A stretch of 64,000 nt of DNA from Planctomycetota bacterium (GTDB taxonomy: Bacteria > Planctomycetota > UBA1135 > UBA2386): positions 1 to 64,000 of the forward strand of contig JAPYTD010000014.1 of assembly GCA_029936315.1 (NCBI GenBank). Direction: 5' to 3'. Position numbers and translations under genes: made by a program. How positions within the stretch are numbered: position 1 is the first letter of the stretch; every line of letters starts with the position of its first letter. The notes below the pieces were generated by a model, which was not told the DNA's origin, searched no databases, and worked only from the letters and a program-made list of their open reading frames with translations. Below are positions 56,014 to 64,000 of this stretch, piece by piece.

Positions 56014-57807
56014 ATGCCACAGACGGACCTACCACGGTCAGGCCCATTGCAGACCCTTGAGTTTCGCATCGACGCCACCCAGCCCGCGACACGCGAGCTC
56101 CGGGTGTGCGCAATAATTACCTCTCCAGAAGATGGTGACGTCGAGTTGTTCCTACCGACGTGGACCCCCGGCAGCTACCTGATCCGGGAGTACTCGCGTC
56201 ACTTGTCACGCGTCGAGGCTTTCGAGGCTGGCACCGAGCAGCCGCTGCCGTGCCTGAAGGTCGGCAAGAACCGTTTCCGCGTCGAAGCTCCGGGCGATAC
56301 CCGGATCGAGTTGCGCTACCGCGTTTACGCCCACGAACTCAGCGTTCGCACTGCCGATGTGGACTCGTGCCACGCCTATTGGAACCACTGCTGCGTGCTG
56401 CTGTGGCCCATCGAGCAAACGGATCTACCGGCAGACATCACGATCGAGCATTTGAAGGATTGGTCGTTGTCGTGCAGCCTGGCTGCGACGCCAGCCAGGG
56501 CCAACGCCTTGGGCTGCGTGGCATCGACGTTGCGCGCCAGGGACCTTGCCGAAGCGTTGGACTCGCCCGTGCTGATCGGCTCGACAAAGCGGCTCGAATG
56601 GCAAGTCCATGGCGTGCCACATGCAATCGTTCTCGACGGGCTCGGCACCGTGGCACCACCACCATCCCTGACCACCGACCTGACGAAGATCGTCGAGCAG
56701 GCCGCATCGGTCTTCGGTGACTCACTGCCATATGAGCAGTACGTGTTCCTCGCTCTGTTCGCGGATGAGGGTTACGGCGGGCTCGAGCATAGCGACTCGT
56801 CGACGCTCTTGATGCCGCGCACAGCGCTGACAAGCAAGGCCAAGTATCGCGACTTTCTCACGCTTGCGGCGCACGAGTTGTTCCACGCTTGGAATGTCAA
56901 GCGCATGCGACCAGTCGAGTTTTGGAACTACGACTACGAGCAAGAGAACTACACGAAGCTGCTGTGGTTGATGGAGGGATGGACGGCTTACTACGACGAT
57001 CTGCTGGTCACGCGCGCCGGTCTGATGTCCCCCACCGACTACCTCGCAACGATGGCGAAGAACGTGCAGAACATGTTGTCTGCGCCCGGCCGCTTTGCGC
57101 TCAGCCTCGAAGAATCGAGCTTCGATGCGTGGATCCGGCTGTACCGTCCCGACGAGAACACTCGCAATTCCTCGCAGAACTATTACGGCAACGGCGCGGT
57201 CGCCGCGATGTGCCTAGACCTTACGATTCGGCGCACAACTGGAGGCAAGTACTCCATCGATGACGCGTTGCATTCGCTCTATCGCTCGACGTTTGATGCC
57301 GGCCGCGGCTACGAACTCGCGGACGTGCATGCAGCGATCGAGGCGATCGCCGGTGCCGAAGTCGTCGAGAAGCTGACGGAGTTCGTAATGGGACCGCTCG
57401 ACCCACAACTCGCGGAGTTGCTAGCAGATGTCGGCGTGAAACTGACCTTTCGCGACGCTGGCAAGCCGTTCCTTGGCGTGGCGTTCCGCGCCAACACCAC
57501 CACGATCGCATCGGTCACCAAGGGAAGCCCCGCCGACGACGCTGGCATTGCGCCGGACGATGAGGTCATCGCCGCCAACAACTTGCGCGTTAAGCCGGGC
57601 AACTGGCAAACCTTGCTTGCTGCTGTTGGCGAAGTTGCCGAGCCGATGCAACTGCTGGTCGCGCGCCGCGGCATCATGCAAACACTGACGGTGATTCCGA
57701 CTTCCGGGATGGGCACGGCCAAGCTGGTCGTAGATGCGGAGGCAAGTGACGAGCAGTGCGCAGCTCGCAACGCCTGGCTCGGCGAGCCATCCGAGTCCCA
57801 GGGATGA
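56014..57807 (+). CDS. M61-family peptidase with C-terminal PDZ domain
   Basis: LAAHELFHAWNVKRMRP zinc motif; PDZ-like KPFLGVAFRANTTTIASVTKGSPADDAGIAPDDEVIAANNLRV. Confidence 0.85.
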   Translation: MPQTDLPRSGPLQTLEFRIDATQPATRELRVCAIITSPEDGDVELFLPTWTPGSYLIREYSRHLSRVEAFEAGTEQPLPCLKVGKNRFRVEAPGDTRIELRYRVYAHELSVRTADVDSCHAYWNHCCVLLWPIEQTDLPADITIEHLKDWSLSCSLAATPARANALGCVASTLRARDLAEALDSPVLIGSTKRLEWQVHGVPHAIVLDGLGTVAPPPSLTTDLTKIVEQAASVFGDSLPYEQYVFLALFADEGYGGLEHSDSSTLLMPRTALTSKAKYRDFLTLAAHELFHAWNVKRMRPVEFWNYDYEQENYTKLLWLMEGWTAYYDDLLVTRAGLMSPTDYLATMAKNVQNMLSAPGRFALSLEESSFDAWIRLYRPDENTRNSSQNYYGNGAVAAMCLDLTIRRTTGGKYSIDDALHSLYRSTFDAGRGYELADVHAAIEAIAGAEVVEKLTEFVMGPLDPQLAELLADVGVKLTFRDAGKPFLGVAFRANTTTIASVTKGSPADDAGIAPDDEVIAANNLRVKPGNWQTLLAAVGEVAEPMQLLVARRGIMQTLTVIPTSGMGTAKLVVDAEASDEQCAARNAWLGEPSESQG

Positions 57808-57823
57808 CTTCCCAGTGATGACT

Positions 57824-58075
57824 TCACAGGGATGAGTGCGTGCCGTCGCAATACGGCGCATTGCCAGTTTTGCCACATGCACACCAAACAACGGTGCGCG
57901 GTTCGTCGAACGTCACTTTGAGTGGCGTAACTTCTGAACCACGATGGGTGCCATCGCAGTACGGAAAGTCGGCGCTCTTCTGGCAACGGCACCACGCGTA
58001 TTTGCGCGCTTCGCACTCGTCAACAAAGGGCCCCTTGATGACGCGTCCGGGAGGTTGTGCGCGAGAGTCGGTCAC
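57824..58075 (-). CDS. Double CDGSH iron-sulfur domain protein
   Basis: CRCQKSADFPYCDGTH and CACGKTGNAPYCDGTH. Confidence 0.9.
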   Translation of the reverse strand: MTDSRAQPPGRVIKGPFVDECEARKYAWCRCQKSADFPYCDGTHRGSEVTPLKVTFDEPRTVVWCACGKTGNAPYCDGTHSSL

Positions 58076-58235
58076 CCACTCGTTCTACAACCTCCCGGCG
58101 GTCTGAGTAACCAGGAAGCAAAAGCTGTGACCAGCAACTGCGGCTAGCGAATGAGAACAGAGCAGCAGTTGGCGACTGCCCCCACGACAGCTACCCCCAC
58201 GCCAACTCCAGGCCCCCACTCCGTCCTGCTAGGAA

Positions 58236-58856
58236 CTAGCGGAACTTGCGAATCACGCCGCGAACCACACCGCGTAACTGCACTCGATTCGTGAATAGCG
58301 GTTCCATCTCGGAGTTCGCCGGCTGCAGGCGAATCATCCCGTTGGATTCGCGATAGAAGCGCTTCAACGTCGCCTCCTCGTCCTCGAGAATCGCGACCAC
58401 GATGTCACCATCGTTAGCCGTCTCACGACGCTCGACGACAACCAAGTCGCCGTCGTCGATGTGATCCTCGATCATCGACTTGCCACGTACGCGCAGCAGA
58501 TAGATGCGCTCGCCAGTCGGCACGAGATCGGTCAAAGGGATCTCCTCGCGGTGTTCCAAAGCATCGATCGGCTGACCCGCGGCAATCGTGCCGACGAGCG
58601 GCAGTGTTGGAATCGCATCCTTTGGCGGGCTCGTCTCGTCCGGATCGAACAGGATCGCTACGGCCCGAGCCTTGGCCCGGTCGCGATGGATCGCACCCTT
58701 CTTGGCCAGCTGGTTGAGATGCTCGTGGATGGTGATCTTGCTGACTCCAAGCGCCTGCGCGGCCTCTTCGAGAGTCGGCGCAATGCTGTGCTCCTGCCGG
58801 TAGTCACGGAAGTAGCGCAGCACTCGGATCTGCTTCTCGGTGAGCATCATCGTCAT
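58236..58856 (-). CDS. lexA: LexA repressor
   Basis: N-terminal wHTH, AG cleavage site GTIAAGQPI, LRVRGKSMIEDHIDDGD, EATLKRF catalytic Lys. Confidence 0.9.
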   Translation of the reverse strand: MTMMLTEKQIRVLRYFRDYRQEHSIAPTLEEAAQALGVSKITIHEHLNQLAKKGAIHRDRAKARAVAILFDPDETSPPKDAIPTLPLVGTIAAGQPIDALEHREEIPLTDLVPTGERIYLLRVRGKSMIEDHIDDGDLVVVERRETANDGDIVVAILEDEEATLKRFYRESNGMIRLQPANSEMEPLFTNRVQLRGVVRGVIRKFR

Positions 58857-58903
58857 CTCAAAGTCCTCGAATAGGTTGTCGTTGACGGTCGCCCTTCAGG
58901 GGG

Positions 58904-58991
58904 GGCCACTCGGTTCAGGCCTACTGGGTTCAGGGTCACTGTGTTCAAGGCCACTGTGTTCAGGGCCACTGTGTTCAGGGCCTAACCTCAG
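58904..58991. repeat. 15-bp tandem array, five full units plus a partial, upstream of lexA
   Basis: GGCCACTCGGTTCAG GCCTACTGGGTTCAG GGTCACTGTGTTCAA GGCCACTGTGTTCAG GGCCACTGTGTTCAG. Confidence 0.9.
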
Positions 58992-58999
58992 GCGAACAT

Positions 59000-59386
59000 T
59001 CAGACGAATATTGCCATGGCCAGGAAGGTCACGATCATCATACAAGCACCGAACAACTCTAACGCATGCCGAATCCGGTTTTGGGTAAAGGAACTGGCCT
59101 CAGCGGGTGCCGCGGATGCCTGAGTTGCCGTCGCCACCTTGCAAGCCTCATCGAGGCTAACAGGTACTCGCCGGACAGTCGGTCGACACGCGGCCATCTC
59201 ACTGCCCGCCGCACGGATGGCGTTAACTGCTGAACAACAGTTGGTTACAGAACTCCTCGCGGGCTCAGCTACGGCCGCTCCCCAGCGAACCGTGTGAGCC
59301 GCGCGCGTCTTGGTAGCAGCGACAGAAGCGCTGGCGAGGCGAGAGGAAGAGGCGAGTGAGATGTCTTTCAGGCTGCTGGCTACCAT
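59000..59386 (-). CDS. Small protein with C-terminal TM helix, upstream of lexA
   Basis: Within ORF 59000..59449; MVASSLKDIS start; TM ALELFGACMMIVTFLAMAIFV. Confidence 0.5.
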   Translation of the reverse strand: MVASSLKDISLASSSRLASASVAATKTRAAHTVRWGAAVAEPARSSVTNCCSAVNAIRAAGSEMAACRPTVRRVPVSLDEACKVATATQASAAPAEASSFTQNRIRHALELFGACMMIVTFLAMAIFV

Positions 59387-59584
59387 GTTCGGGTCCTGGT
59401 GTTCGGTGTGTGTTTGTCTATAGGTTAGCCATATGTTTAGATCTGTCAACAGGGTGTTCGGTGTATTTTTGGGTGGCAGAACAGGGAACGATCAGGCCAA
59501 AGGAGACGCAGGGCGAAATACGGCCGCCCACGGGCAGTTGCATCGCCCATCATGCAGCGCCGCGCTGTTCGCAAATGGAACCGA

Positions 59585-60133
59585 ATGCACCGCCCCACCG
59601 ACAACTTGCGGGCCGATCACGAGCTGACAACTCGCGGCGTACGCGTGTTGGCAGCGATCGCGGACTGGGTTGCGGCTGGCGATGAGTTCCCCACAGCGGA
59701 CTGTGCCTCCGTGCTCAGGTTCTTGCGCGAATGGGTGCTTGCGGTGCACATGCGCAAGGAAGACGAGGTGATGGCCCCGGCGGTCGCCATGCTCGCCGAC
59801 GACGATACAGCCGCGGTCGTGGGGGAGCTGTTGCGCCTGCACGAGGAGATCACCGAGCTGGCGCACTCGCTGGTGCTGTTCTGGGAGCCGATTGGCGACT
59901 TGACGAGCAGTGAGCGCAGTGGCTTCACCGAGACGGTGAGGGCCCTCGTGGCGCGCCTGGAGCGGCGCCAGCAGCTCGAAGAGGATTCCCTGTTCCCGGC
60001 TTGCGACGCTAACGTGCCTGGCGACGATCAGTTGGAGTGGTTGGAGAGTTTCGCGCAGCTCGAGGCCGAACGCGGCAGCCGCGCCGTCTGGGTTGCGCGC
60101 ATCGACGCACTCGTGACGCGCTGGCCCATCTGA
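59585..60133 (+). CDS. Hemerythrin HHE-domain protein
   Basis: RADHELTTRG, VHMRKEDEVMAPAV, LLRLHEEITELAH, QLEEDSLFPAC. Confidence 0.75.
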   Translation: MHRPTDNLRADHELTTRGVRVLAAIADWVAAGDEFPTADCASVLRFLREWVLAVHMRKEDEVMAPAVAMLADDDTAAVVGELLRLHEEITELAHSLVLFWEPIGDLTSSERSGFTETVRALVARLERRQQLEEDSLFPACDANVPGDDQLEWLESFAQLEAERGSRAVWVARIDALVTRWPI

Positions 60134-60263
60134 CGACAAGCATCCGTCGGTTCGGGCTCGCCGGACTTGTTACGTCGCGCATCGCGCGCAGAATGAGACC
60201 TCGAACCAAACGCCGCACGAAACCGGGCCGGTCAGCCCAGGCGGCAACCACAGGTCACGCTGC

Positions 60264-60923
60264 ATGCTCCTCAAGCTAGAACGTCCGATTGTCTTTCTCG
60301 ACTTCGAAACTACCGGTCTGGACACCCAGAACGACCGGATCCTCGAACTCGCGTTCATCCGTTTGCTGCCCGACGGCACGCGCGAGGAGTTGGTGCAACG
60401 CATCAACCCCGGCAAGGAAGTCAGCAAGGGGGCAGCAAAGGTCACCGGCGTGCATACGTCGGATGCAACCGGGCTCTTCTGGGGGCCGCCGCTGAAGAGG
60501 GTCGGCCAGAAGCTGGTCGACTTCCTCGCCGACAGCGACATCGGTGGCTTCAACCAGATCAACTACGACATGCCACTGTGGCTCGCCGAGTGCAAGCGAC
60601 ACGACATCCGATTCGAGATGGGGGACCGCCAGCAAGTCGATGCGAAGGTGATCTTCAACGTTTGCGAAAAGACGTGGGACCGCTTCCTGATGGGGCCGCG
60701 CAACTTGTCCGCCGCGGTGCGTCACTATTGCGGTCGCGAACTCGAAGGTGCTCACGGGGCCGAAGCCGACACCCTGGCAACGATCGATGTGCTACTCGCA
60801 CAGATTGAGCGCCATCCCGATCTGCCGCGCGACGTGAAGGGTCTCGATCAGTTTTGCTCGCGCAACAGTGACAGGACGCGTGAAGACGAACCCGCCGAGC
60901 GGTCTGGCGGCGCCGACGCATGA
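60264..60923 (+). CDS. DnaQ-like 3'-5' exonuclease (DNA polymerase III epsilon family)
   Basis: IVFLDFETTGLDTQNDRILELAFI; GFNQINYDMPLW; HGAEADTLATIDVL. Confidence 0.85.
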   Translation: MLLKLERPIVFLDFETTGLDTQNDRILELAFIRLLPDGTREELVQRINPGKEVSKGAAKVTGVHTSDATGLFWGPPLKRVGQKLVDFLADSDIGGFNQINYDMPLWLAECKRHDIRFEMGDRQQVDAKVIFNVCEKTWDRFLMGPRNLSAAVRHYCGRELEGAHGAEADTLATIDVLLAQIERHPDLPRDVKGLDQFCSRNSDRTREDEPAERSGGADA

Positions 60924-61360
60924 GCTTTCGCACGCGGGTCCGGTATCGCTTCGGCGACATCGACGACGCGGGCATCGCCTACTACCCGAAGCTGCTGCAC
61001 TACTTCCACTGCGCCTTCGAGGACTGGTGGAGCGACGGCCTCGGGCGCAACTACGCGAAGCTGATGCACGAAGACAAGCTCGGCTTTCCCGCGGTGAAGA
61101 TCGACGCGGAGTTCTTCGCGCCGATTTCCTACGGCGACGAACCGACCGTGCATCTCGGTGTGCTTCGTATCGGTGGGGCATCACTGACCCTTGGCTTTTG
61201 GATGACTAAGGACGGCAGCGATGCACCGCTTTGTCGCGCCCGCATCGTCACCGCGTCGATGCACATGGGCACGCGCAAGAAGCTTGAGTTGCCCGCAGAG
61301 TGGCGCGAGAAGTTCGCTGCGTTCCAAATCGACGAAGGCGACTTTCCCAGCGGCAGATGA
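60920..61360 (+). CDS. 4HBT-family acyl-CoA thioesterase
   Basis: VRYRFGDIDDAGIAYYPKLLHYFHCAFEDWW. Confidence 0.8.
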   Translation: MSFRTRVRYRFGDIDDAGIAYYPKLLHYFHCAFEDWWSDGLGRNYAKLMHEDKLGFPAVKIDAEFFAPISYGDEPTVHLGVLRIGGASLTLGFWMTKDGSDAPLCRARIVTASMHMGTRKKLELPAEWREKFAAFQIDEGDFPSGR

Positions 61361-61586
61361 ACGTGATGGGGGAGTCCAGCCCCCGACTTAGACTGCTTGC
61401 ATGATGAGGTAGGGCGCATGGCGAGAAGGCATCGCCACTGCGAACGGGCTTCTGCAGCGGAAGGGCCTGTCGACGACGCACCAAGCCCTTGAACGCCGAC
61501 CGCCTCTACGAAATCCTAAGCCGTTAGTACGGTGCCGGGGCAAGAACGAACCCCTTCGACAGTGCTCGCCGCAACGCGCCCTTGGC

Positions 61587-62342
61587 CTACAACCGGAACT
61601 CGCGCGGGAAGAACTTGGTGGGTTGATGCGACCGCACGCCAAACACCCGCTCGACGTTCTGCCGTGACAGTGCTTCTTCGGGAGGTTGGTCGACGTCGGC
61701 GCGACCGTTGTGCAGCAACACGACGCGGTCGCAGTGAGGTGCGAACAGGTTGAGGTCATGGGACGCGACGAGCACACCATGACCTTCGTCGGCAAGACGT
61801 CGCAATAGCACAACCAACTGCAGCGCGTGCTCCAGGTCGAGGTTGTTGGTCGGTTCGTCGAGCAACAACAGACGCGCTTCGGTAGCGAGGGCACGCGCCA
61901 CTGCGATGCGTCGTTGCTCACCGCCAGACAACGTGATTACCGAACGTTCGGAAAACGCTTCGGCATCTAGCAACTGCAATGCACGAGCCACAGCGGCCAC
62001 ATCCTCGGCACGCAGAGTTTCGCTGCGGCCGCGATGAGGGTGTCGACCCATGGTCACCAACTCCCGCCCGGTGAACTCGAACGGCACTTCGGTGTCCTGT
62101 GGCACAAACGCCACTTCGCGCGCGCGTGCCTTGGGTTGCCACGACAGGATCGGTTTGCCGTCCAGTTGCACACCGCCCGCATCGGGTTCGATGGCACCAA
62201 TCAAGCAGCGCAGCAGCGTGCTCTTGCCGGCTCCATTGCGACCCGCAAGCAGGACAAGTTCGCCCGGCGCGACCTGCATCGTCACACCATGCAGAACGGT
62301 CTTTTGGCCAAGTTGCTTTGACAGCATGTTGGCGGCGAGCAC
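61587..62342 (-). CDS. Iron-siderophore/cobalamin-type ABC transporter ATP-binding protein
   Basis: Within ORF 61587..62630; LLAGRNGAGKSTLLRCL, TLSGGEQRRIAVARALA, LLLLDEPTNNLD. GTG start overlapping the permease stop is inferred. Confidence 0.85.
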   Translation of the reverse strand: MLAANMLSKQLGQKTVLHGVTMQVAPGELVLLAGRNGAGKSTLLRCLIGAIEPDAGGVQLDGKPILSWQPKARAREVAFVPQDTEVPFEFTGRELVTMGRHPHRGRSETLRAEDVAAVARALQLLDAEAFSERSVITLSGGEQRRIAVARALATEARLLLLDEPTNNLDLEHALQLVVLLRRLADEGHGVLVASHDLNLFAPHCDRVVLLHNGRADVDQPPEEALSRQNVERVFGVRSHQPTKFFPREFRL

Positions 62343-62344
62343 GC

Positions 62345-63373
62345 TCAAAGCTGCTCTCCTCGCCGCTGGCGCGCGAGCAAGTAGAGGAAGTATGGAGCGC
62401 CGGCGATGGCGGTGACGACACCGAGGCGCAGATTCCAATGCGCGGGGGCAACGCGACAGCCGAGGTCGCTGACGACCATGAGGATCGCACCCAGCAACGC
62501 TGCTGTCGGCAACAACAGGCGGTGTGCAGGACCAACCATGAGGCGAGCGAGGTGCGGCACGATCAGTCCAACGAACGCGATGCCACCGCTGTTGGCTACG
62601 GTCGTCGCCGTCAAACCACACGCACACCACACGAGATAGCGCCTGGCCTTTGCCGCATCGACACCCAGGCTATGGGCACTGTCATCGCGCAAGGTGAGCA
62701 AGTCGAGTTCACGAACGCGCGGCAAGACCATCATCGTGAACAGCACAAAGCCACCTGCGGTGATCAATGCATGGTCCCAGGTGCGATTGTCGAGACCACC
62801 CATCAACCAGAACAACACCTCCGAACTCGCGAGGTAGTTGCTGAGTGCCATCGTCACAACAAACGACGTCAATGCTCCGAACAGCGTGTTGAGCGCGACG
62901 CCGGCCAAGAGCAGGTTGGTCACCGAGAATCGCCCATGCGACCCCGCGAGCACAAATACCAGCGACGTTACGCCGACGGCACCGACTAGAGCTGCCAACG
63001 GAGTGAAGAGCACAGAGACTTGTGACCAGTCGTTCACGATCGCAACCGCGCCACCAAACGCAGCACCCGCAGCTGTGCCGATGATGTCCGGCGATGCCAG
63101 CGGGTTGCGAAAGCTTGCCTGCATCACCGTTCCGGCAAGCGCCAGGGCGGCGCCGCCAAACACGGCGACGAGCATGCGCGGCGTGCGGATCGACGCGAAC
63201 ACGAATTGGTCCGGCTCGGTCACCGCGTCCGTCGCACCGGTCCAAGCGAACATCCACTCTAGCAATGTACTGAAGCCGGGGCTGACGCGTGAAAACGACA
63301 GGTGCAAGACCGCAACGCCGACGAGCACCGCAACCAAGAAGAATGGCAGCTTGCGCTTCACGGCTTGCCCCAC
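62345..63373 (-). CDS. FecCD/BtuC-family ABC transporter permease
   Basis: Multi-TM; RTPRMLVAVFGGAALALAGTVMQASFRNPLASPDIIGTAAGAAFGG. Confidence 0.9.
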   Translation of the reverse strand: MGQAVKRKLPFFLVAVLVGVAVLHLSFSRVSPGFSTLLEWMFAWTGATDAVTEPDQFVFASIRTPRMLVAVFGGAALALAGTVMQASFRNPLASPDIIGTAAGAAFGGAVAIVNDWSQVSVLFTPLAALVGAVGVTSLVFVLAGSHGRFSVTNLLLAGVALNTLFGALTSFVVTMALSNYLASSEVLFWLMGGLDNRTWDHALITAGGFVLFTMMVLPRVRELDLLTLRDDSAHSLGVDAAKARRYLVWCACGLTATTVANSGGIAFVGLIVPHLARLMVGPAHRLLLPTAALLGAILMVVSDLGCRVAPAHWNLRLGVVTAIAGAPYFLYLLARQRRGEQL

Positions 63374-64000
63374 TGCATCAGTCTGCGCTGCACATACTCA
63401 GCCGAGTCGACGAGGCGATGGGACGTTGTCGTCAACAAACGACGCGGCACATACAGGACACGGCCCTTCTTGATGCAGGTCAGCAAAGAAAGGCCAGGAC
63501 ACTGGTCGGCCCATTTCGGCAAGCCACCTCCTTCTGGTGGGCTTCCCAACAAGACGATCGCGTCCGGCCTCCAGGCGAGCACTTCTTCGATGTCAAGTTT
63601 GCGGAACGCGCCAACGCCATTCTCAGTCGCAAGGTTGCGGGCCCCCGCAGTCTTGACAATAACGTCGAACAACGAGCCTTTGCCCAAGGTATGCATCGCA
63701 CCATCGAGGCTCAGTAAGCGCCATTCACTCAACGGCTTGCCGGCAGCACGCAGGCGCGTGAGCTTCTTCTGCGTGACAGCGATGATCTCTGCAACCGCTT
63801 CTTCGAGATGCGTTACTCGGCCGAGCGTGCGTAGGTTGGCTTCGATGTCGGCGAAGCTCTGGGGATCAAGCGTTCGAATGACCGGCACGTTTGCGGCGCT
63901 CAACACGGCCAGCGTCTCAGCCTGGGTGTAGGCATCGACGAGCACGAGGTCCGGCCGAACGGAAAGAAGTTGCTCCGGTGTCGCGCCAACCTGCTTCAGG
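63358..64000 (-). CDS. Periplasmic metal/cobalamin-type substrate-binding protein (runs off window)
   Basis: VGATPEQLLSVRPDLVLVDAYTQAETLAVL...ADIEANLRTLGRVT...VLAWRPDAIVLLG; the frame continues past 64000. Confidence 0.8.
   Translation of the reverse strand, partial: LKQVGATPEQLLSVRPDLVLVDAYTQAETLAVLSAANVPVIRTLDPQSFADIEANLRTLGRVTHLEEAVAEIIAVTQKKLTRLRAAGKPLSEWRLLSLDGAMHTLGKGSLFDVIVKTAGARNLATENGVGAFRKLDIEEVLAWRPDAIVLLGSPPEGGGLPKWADQCPGLSLLTCIKKGRVLYVPRRLLTTTSHRLVDSAEYVQRRLMQWGKP

Noticed and set aside
58840-59088. 82-aa ORF reading the lexA-upstream array as PLCSG repeats
   Set aside because: The 15-bp period trivially keeps frame; no other coding evidence and it overlaps both flanking minus-strand genes' regulatory space.

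Overview
The 64-kb window is a high-GC bacterial chromosome segment. Its gene content (carboxypeptidase-regulatory-like, RCC1-like and WD40-like secreted proteins, ECF sigma/anti-sigma pairs) suggests a Planctomycetota-type genome, but this is inference. Housekeeping genes recognised with good confidence are gyrA, murJ, fabI, mutY, lexA, apaH, sixA, a frataxin-like cyaY, a YqeY-family gene, MoxR, an RluA-family synthase, an M61 peptidase and a FecCD-type ABC importer. There are two tRNAs: CAT anticodon, probably Ile2, on the minus strand at 23140-23213, and Arg-CCG at 55907-55983. The main accessory regions are: (1) an ~8-kb integrative-element-like block (about 2.4-10.3 kb) with two tyrosine recombinases, a prim-pol/ATPase replication gene, two small HTH genes and a 25-bp inverted tandem-repeat pair just 3' of the primase; (2) a 13.5-23.2 kb region with a dispersed intergenic repeat family carrying 10-bp-phased GTGCCA iterons in varying number, one copy abutting a tRNA 3' end; (3) a strongly structured segment with a very strong intrinsic terminator between moxR and cyaY; (4) a duplicated 139-aa gene pair beside an NtrC-like AAA+ regulator that lacks GAFTGA; (5) a 15-bp tandem array directly upstream of lexA. 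Everything was read by eye from the sequence and ORF track; no searches were run.
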